A DNA stretch of 64,000 bases from Kiloniellaceae bacterium (GTDB taxonomy: Bacteria; Pseudomonadota; Alphaproteobacteria; Kiloniellales; Kiloniellaceae), in the NCBI GenBank assembly GCA_021776195.1, contig JAJFGK010000139.1, positions 1 to 64,000 of the forward strand. Reading direction: 5' to 3'. Positions 59,339 through 64,000 of the stretch are shown in pieces (within the stretch, counting starts at the first letter, position 1; each line of letters opens with the position of its first letter). The position numbers and the translations under genes are program-made. The notes under the pieces were generated by a model. The model was given only the letters and a program-made list of their open reading frames with translations, was not told where the DNA came from and did no database searches.

Positions 59339-61012
59339 TCAGCGCTGGGCGGTTTCCCACTGCGGGTGGATCCAGACCGGTGCGTCGCTGCGCGGCAGCG
59401 GCGCCTGGCCGCGAATTTTGTCGGCGCACTTCTCGGCGATCATGATGGTCGGCGCATTGAGGTTGCCGCTGACGATCGAGGGCATGATCGAGGCGTCCAC
59501 CACCCGAAGACCGCTCACGCCATGGACCCTGGCATCGCCGTCGACCACCGCCAGGGAGTCGCTCTCCGGCCCCATCTTGTTGGAACAGGAGGGGTGATAG
59601 GCGCTCTCGCAGTGGGCCCGCACATAGGCATCCAGATCGGCGTCGCTCTGCACCGCCGGGCCCGGCGCCGTCTCCGCGCCGCGAAACTTGTCGAAGGCCG
59701 GTTGGGCGAAGATCTCGCGGGTCAGGCGGATCGAATCGCGGAACTCCTGGCGGTCCTTCTCGGTTGCCATGTAGTTGAAGAGGATCGCCGGCGGATCCTT
59801 GGGATCGGGCGACTTCAGGGTGATGCGCCCGATGGAACTCGGCCGCATGGGGCCGACATGGGCCTGGTACCCGTGGCCCTCCTGGTGCGAGGAGCCGTCA
59901 TAGCTCATGGCGATGGGCAGAAAATGGTACTGCAAATCGGGATGCTCGACCCCGGCGCGGGTGCGGATGAAGCCGCCGGCCTCGAACTGGTTCGATGTCC
60001 CGATGCCCTGGCGCAGGAAGAGCCAGCGAAAGCCGATCCAGGGCTGGTTCCAGATCTTCAGGGCCGGATAGAGCGAGACCGGCTCGAGACAGGCGTGCTG
60101 GAGATAGATCTCCAGATGGTCCTGGAGGTTCTGCCCCACCCCCGGCAGGTCCTGGACCACCTCGATCCCGTGCTCGCGCAGGTGGTCGGCCTCGCCGATG
60201 CCCGACAGCAACAGGATCTGCGGCGAGTTGATGGCGCCGCCGCAGAGCAGCACCTCGGCTTCCGCCCGCGGCCGGTGGGTCTGGCCGAGCTGGAGGTACT
60301 CGACGCCGACGGCGCGCTGGCCCTCGAAGAGAATGCGATTGGTGAAGGCGTGGGTCTCGACCCGCAGGTTCTTGCGCCCCAGGACCGGGTGCAGGTAGGC
60401 CCTGGCGGTGCTCCAGCGCCGACCCCGGTAGGTCGTGGAATCGAAGGCGCCGATGCCTTCCTGACGATAGCCGTTCACATCGTCGGTATGGGCGTAGCCG
60501 GCCTGCTGGGCGGCCTCGATGAAGGCCTGGTTCAGGGGGTTGCGGCAGGCCGGGGTCGAGACCTTCAGCGGACCGGCATCGCCGCGGTAGTCGTCGCCGC
60601 CCTGGACCCGGGTCTCGGCCTTGCGGAAGTACGGCAGGCAGTCGGCGTAGCTCCAGCCCTGCAAGCCGCTCTGGGCCCAGCGGTCGTAGTCCCGCGCATG
60701 GCCGCGGATGTAGGCCATGCCGTTGATCGAGGACGACCCGCCCAGGACCCGGCCGCGCGGGCAGTACATGCGCCGGCCGTCCAGATGGGGCTCGGGTTCA
60801 GACTCGTAGCCCCAGTTGTACTGCCGGTCCTTCAAGGGATGGGCCAGGGCGGCCGGCATGTGGATCTTCCAGGAAAAGCGGTTGTCCCAAGGCCCGGTTT
60901 CCAGCAGCAGGACGCGCACGGAGGGATCGGCCGAAAGGCGGTTGGCCAGGGTGCAGCCGGCCGAGCCGGCGCCGATAACGATGTAGTCGTAGATTTTCTC
61001 GCCAGCCGCCAT
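59339..61012 (-). CDS. GMC-family FAD-dependent oxidoreductase (choline/alcohol dehydrogenase-like)
   Basis: A 557-residue flavoenzyme. The FAD motif is [18 protein letters not shown], followed by [18 protein letters not shown] (GMC signature 1) and [16 protein letters not shown] (signature 2). The active-site His is in [12 protein letters not shown] and a late Asn/His region is [11 protein letters not shown]. It oxidises an alcohol such as choline. The start at 61012 follows GGGGAGAG. It lies 47 bp upstream of the amidase gene on the same strand. Confidence 0.92.
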   Translation of the reverse strand: MAAGEKIYDYIVIGAGSAGCTLANRLSADPSVRVLLLETGPWDNRFSWKIHMPAALAHPLKDRQYNWGYESEPEPHLDGRRMYCPRGRVLGGSSSINGMAYIRGHARDYDRWAQSGLQGWSYADCLPYFRKAETRVQGGDDYRGDAGPLKVSTPACRNPLNQAFIEAAQQAGYAHTDDVNGYRQEGIGAFDSTTYRGRRWSTARAYLHPVLGRKNLRVETHAFTNRILFEGQRAVGVEYLQLGQTHRPRAEAEVLLCGGAINSPQILLLSGIGEADHLREHGIEVVQDLPGVGQNLQDHLEIYLQHACLEPVSLYPALKIWNQPWIGFRWLFLRQGIGTSNQFEAGGFIRTRAGVEHPDLQYHFLPIAMSYDGSSHQEGHGYQAHVGPMRPSSIGRITLKSPDPKDPPAILFNYMATEKDRQEFRDSIRLTREIFAQPAFDKFRGAETAPGPAVQSDADLDAYVRAHCESAYHPSCSNKMGPESDSLAVVDGDARVHGVSGLRVVDASIMPSIVSGNLNAPTIMIAEKCADKIRGQAPLPRSDAPVWIHPQWETAQR

Positions 61013-61132
61013 GAACGTCTCTCCCCTATAGTCTCGCACGCCTTCGATCCGCCGTTGCCCCTGGTTGGCAAACAAGGCCATGATCGCGGCTCGTAATTGA
61101 CCAGGATGCTAGCAGCAAGGGGACCCGGAGGC

Positions 61133-61849
61133 ATGCCCATAAAAGGTCTGCTGTTCGACAAGGACGGTACGCTGATCGACTTCGTTGCGACCTGGATGCC
61201 GGTCATCTGGATGGCGGCGGAGCTGGCCGCCGGCGACCGGCCCGACCTGGTTCCCGCGCTGATGGCGGCCGGCGGCTATGACGAGGCGCGCGGCACCATC
61301 AAATCCGGCAGTCTGCTGGCCGCCGGCAATACGCGCGAGATCGCCGGCTGTTTTGCCTCGGTCAAGGGCGACATCGATCTGGAACACCTGGTTCCCGCCC
61401 TCGACCGGCTCTTCGTCGAACAGGGCCAGACCCGGGCGGTCGCGGTGCCCGGCCTCGAGGACACCATCCTGCGGCTAGAGAATCAGAGCTTTGCCCTGGG
61501 CATCGCCACCAGCGACAGCGAGGCCGGCATCCACGGCACGCTCGGCCGCTTTGGGATTCTGCCGCGCTTCGATTTCCTTTGCGGCTACGATTCAGGCCAT
61601 GGGGTCAAGCCCGAACCGGGTATGCTTTTGGCCTTCTGCGCGGCCACCGGTCTCGACCCTTGCGAGGTGGTCATGGTCGGCGACAACGACCATGACATGG
61701 AGATGGGCCGGGCCGCCGGGGCCGGCCACTGTGTCGGCGTCCTGACCGGCACCAGCGCCCGCCACGAGCTGGAGGTCCTGGCCGACACGGTCCTCGAGTC
61801 CATCGCCCTGCTGCCCGACTGGCTGGCAGGACGAAACAGGGCGGCCTGA
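61133..61849 (+). CDS. HAD-family phosphatase (phosphoglycolate-phosphatase-like)
   Basis: A 238-residue HAD phosphatase. Motif I is LLFDKDGTLIDF, motif II GIATSDSEAG, the motif III Lys is in GVKPEPGM and motif IV is VVMVGDNDHDMEMG. A helical cap after motif I fits the IA subfamily. The start MPIKGLLFD at 61133 is preferred over an ATG/Val 36 bp earlier. It is followed 3 bp later by the dimethylformamidase gene, so they are translationally linked. It may handle a phosphorylated by-product or serve an unrelated role. Confidence 0.88.
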   Translation: MPIKGLLFDKDGTLIDFVATWMPVIWMAAELAAGDRPDLVPALMAAGGYDEARGTIKSGSLLAAGNTREIAGCFASVKGDIDLEHLVPALDRLFVEQGQTRAVAVPGLEDTILRLENQSFALGIATSDSEAGIHGTLGRFGILPRFDFLCGYDSGHGVKPEPGMLLAFCAATGLDPCEVVMVGDNDHDMEMGRAAGAGHCVGVLTGTSARHELEVLADTVLESIALLPDWLAGRNRAA

Positions 61850-61852
61850 GCG

Positions 61853-64000
61853 ATGCTGGCGGTCGACCCCCTCGATCTGGCGCCCTGCCGCGAGTTCCTG
61901 GAAAACCCCAAGGGCCCCCACAGCCCGGCCCTGCAGCGGCTCTTGAACCTGCTGCGCTGGGAGGACCCGCCCGGCCTGGTCGTCGGCGTGATGCTCGAGC
62001 GGGGCCGGCGCTGGTGCCTGGGCAGACTGCCGTCGCGCCGCGGCGAACCCGCCACGGTCTTTCCGGACCTGATCTACAGCGACCGGGGTGCCCTGCTCTG
62101 CGCGCTCTTCAAGCTGCGCTGGGAGAAGGCGACCGGCCGGCCTCTCGGCCTGGGCGAACCCCTCGACCTGGCCACGGCCCGGCACGAGCCGATGGTCATC
62201 GACCAGCCCATGGCCTACAGCGACCCGCTGTCGGCGGCCCCTGGCGAGACCATCGACTTCAAGGTGTCCGGGTCGGGCGACGGGCCGCTGGAGGTGACAT
62301 TTCACCGCCTGCTATGCGGTGTCGATCTGCCGGGCGCCCCGGGGATCCGCTTGCAGCCGGCCGACGCCGCCGAGGCCGGAACCTACGATGCGCCGCCCCA
62401 GCCCCTCAAGGCCGGCTCCTTCGGCGAGATCGACGAACGGGCGGCTTTCGCTCTGGAGAGTTTCACCCTCGCCGCCCTGGTCTTCCCGACCCTCTTTGCC
62501 GACGGCGGCGAGCAGATGATCCTGGGCACGTGGGACGCCGCGCGAGCGGGCGGCTACGGGCTCGGCCTCAGCACCGCGGGCGGCGCGACCCTTTGGCTCG
62601 GCGAGGGCAGCGGCGCAGCCGACGCGGTCTCCACCGGGCGTCCCCTGCAACAGGGGTATTGGTATCTGATCGCCGCGGCCTACGATGCCAGCGAGGGCAC
62701 CATCAACCTGGTCCAGCGGCCGCTGGCCCCGCAGATCGTCGGCTGGAGCGCGGCGGCAAGTCGGGGCCTGAGCGACAAGCGCCCCCGGGGCCACGCCGCC
62801 TTTCGCCTGGCCGCGGCCAGCGGCGGGGCGGTGGCCAGCGGGGCGGCGGCGGCCTGTCTCCACTTCAACGGCAAGATCGAGGCGCCCCGGGTCTGGTCCC
62901 TGCCCTTGACCCTGCAGGAGTTGCTCGAACTCGGCCCCGGTGACCCGCCCGCCCACCTTCGCGAAGGCCAGCTCGCCGATTGGGACCTCTCGGTCGATAT
63001 CGCCGGCACAGGCATTACCGATACCAGCGGCAACGATTACAACGGCGCGACCCGCAACATGCCGACCCGGGCCGTGACCGGCGCACGCTGGGACGGCACC
63101 CGGCACGACTGGCGACAGGACCCGAGCCACTACGCCGCGATCCACTTCCACGACGACGATCTCTACGACGCCGGCTGGCGCACCACCTTCCAGTTGACCG
63201 TGCCGGCGGACTGGAAGAGCAGCTGTTATGTCGCGGAGATGACCCAGGGCGGGACCCGATCGCGGCTCGCCTTCTTCGTGCGGCCGCCCCCTGGCCAGGC
63301 GACCGCGCCGCTCGCCCTCTTGATGTCCAGCGCCACCTATCTGGCCTATGCCAACAACCATCTGGAGATCGAGCACACGGCGGACACCGAAAAGGTCTCC
63401 AACGGCTTTACCGTGGTCGACCGGCGCGATCTGCTGTTGATGACCCGGCCCGACCTGGGCCTGTCGACCTACGACTGCCACAGCGACGGCAGCGGCGTCG
63501 CCTTTTCCTCGCGCCTGCGCCCCATCGCCGAGCTGGCGCCGGGCAACCAGCTCTGGAGCTTCACCGCCGATACCCTGCTGATCGACTGGCTGGAAAGCCG
63601 CGGGATCGCCTACGACATCATCACCGACGAGGATCTCGACCGCCCCGACCGGGAGGGCGGCGGCCTGGCTCTGCTGGCGGGCTATCGCGCGGTCATGACC
63701 GGAACCCATCCCGAGTACTACTCGCCGGCCATGCTGCAGGCGATGACCGCCTACCAGGCCGGCGGCGGGCGGCTGATCTATGCCGGCGGCAACGGCTTTT
63801 ACTGGCGCGTCGCGACCCGGCCCGACCTGCCCGGCCTGATCGAGATGCGCCGGGCCGAGGACGGCATGCGCAGTTGGATCACCCGGCCCGGCGAGTACCA
63901 CCACGCCCTGGACGGCGCCCTGGGCGGCCTCTGGACCCGGGCCGGCCAGCCGCCCCAGGCGACGGCGGGCGTCGGCTTCATCGCCCAGGGCTTCGACGTT
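61853..64000 (+). CDS. N,N-dimethylformamidase, small and large subunits fused (3' end beyond window)
   Basis: An open frame of 716 codons, with no stop before the right edge. Residues 1-115 resemble the separate small (alpha) subunit of dimethylformamidase (NPKGPHSPALQRLLNLLRW near 18-36, then a charged tail). From about residue 125 on it matches the large (beta) subunit, with a concanavalin-like laminin-G domain (about 205-370). Conserved later motifs are TRAVTGARWDG, IHFHDDDLYDAGW, TGTHPEYYS and YAGGNGFYWR. The enzyme hydrolyses N,N-dimethylformamide to dimethylamine and formate with a mononuclear iron site in the large subunit. It begins 3 bp after the HAD gene. Confidence 0.88.
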   Translation, partial: MLAVDPLDLAPCREFLENPKGPHSPALQRLLNLLRWEDPPGLVVGVMLERGRRWCLGRLPSRRGEPATVFPDLIYSDRGALLCALFKLRWEKATGRPLGLGEPLDLATARHEPMVIDQPMAYSDPLSAAPGETIDFKVSGSGDGPLEVTFHRLLCGVDLPGAPGIRLQPADAAEAGTYDAPPQPLKAGSFGEIDERAAFALESFTLAALVFPTLFADGGEQMILGTWDAARAGGYGLGLSTAGGATLWLGEGSGAADAVSTGRPLQQGYWYLIAAAYDASEGTINLVQRPLAPQIVGWSAAASRGLSDKRPRGHAAFRLAAASGGAVASGAAAACLHFNGKIEAPRVWSLPLTLQELLELGPGDPPAHLREGQLADWDLSVDIAGTGITDTSGNDYNGATRNMPTRAVTGARWDGTRHDWRQDPSHYAAIHFHDDDLYDAGWRTTFQLTVPADWKSSCYVAEMTQGGTRSRLAFFVRPPPGQATAPLALLMSSATYLAYANNHLEIEHTADTEKVSNGFTVVDRRDLLLMTRPDLGLSTYDCHSDGSGVAFSSRLRPIAELAPGNQLWSFTADTLLIDWLESRGIAYDIITDEDLDRPDREGGGLALLAGYRAVMTGTHPEYYSPAMLQAMTAYQAGGGRLIYAGGNGFYWRVATRPDLPGLIEMRRAEDGMRSWITRPGEYHHALDGALGGLWTRAGQPPQATAGVGFIAQGFDV

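Overview
This is a GC-rich chromosomal window, probably from an alphaproteobacterium of Rhodospirillales/Kiloniellales type. That guess rests on strong GC bias at third codon positions, on gene families common there (formimidoylglutamate deiminase route for histidine, ligase-associated PdeM plus helicase, gamma-butyrobetaine-hydroxylase-like dioxygenase, N,N-dimethylformamidase) and on many short genes joined by ATGA stop/start overlaps. I see no rRNA, tRNA, prophage or CRISPR array. The only mobile-element gene is the first 17 codons of an IS110-type transposase at the left edge. Several short palindromic (REP-like) elements lie between genes.

Layout. 0-3.5 kb: IS110 edge, a HAD phosphatase and methyltransferase pair, a hemerythrin gene with an FNR-type box at the class II position, and an ornithine-cyclodeaminase-family gene. 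3.6-13 kb: a histidine-degradation region (hutF, hutI, hutG) with a vapBC toxin-antitoxin pair between hutI and hutG. On the same strand, upstream of hutG, are a GFA-family gene and a complete five-gene ABC importer of the urea/amide/branched-chain type. 13-24 kb: mixed small genes: a GNAT acetyltransferase, an SH3 secreted protein, a TauD-like dioxygenase, an internally deleted aldehyde dehydrogenase joined to a MaoC gene, two serine hydrolases, a lone TadG-like protein, and a TetR regulator facing a membrane protein across two identical operators.

24-37 kb: an amidohydrolase followed by a bacterial Popeye-domain (POPDC-like) protein, two overlapping SDR genes, then the most unusual part. 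Two consecutive genes (28.1-30.0 kb) encode proteins that share an undescribed Lys/Ala-rich helical domain, one of them fused to a peptidoglycan-binding domain. Both genes carry nearly identical CRP-type sites (TGTGA-N6-TCACG) placed about 41-42 bp upstream of the predicted start sites. This is followed by catabolic and regulatory genes (NIPSNAP, aldo/keto reductase, XRE-cupin regulator, DJ-1, cupin, enolase superfamily, VOC, GlcG-like, PNPOx, CDO-like cupin). 37-51 kb: an ADP-forming acyl-CoA synthetase and acyl-CoA dehydrogenase, a rhodanese, a LysR gene divergent from a DUF318 permease, a dipeptide-type ABC operon, a dehydrogenase and a membrane class III nucleotide cyclase. 51-64 kb: a SprA-like protein with a broken metalloprotease motif, pdeM plus Lhr-type helicase, DUF1203, psuG, an amidase, a GMC oxidoreductase, a HAD phosphatase and a dimethylformamidase that continues past the right edge.

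Together the window looks like an accessory catabolic region for small nitrogenous and organic-acid compounds. A possible cAMP thread runs through it (cyclase, Popeye protein, CRP-type promoters), but this link is inferred from co-occurrence only.
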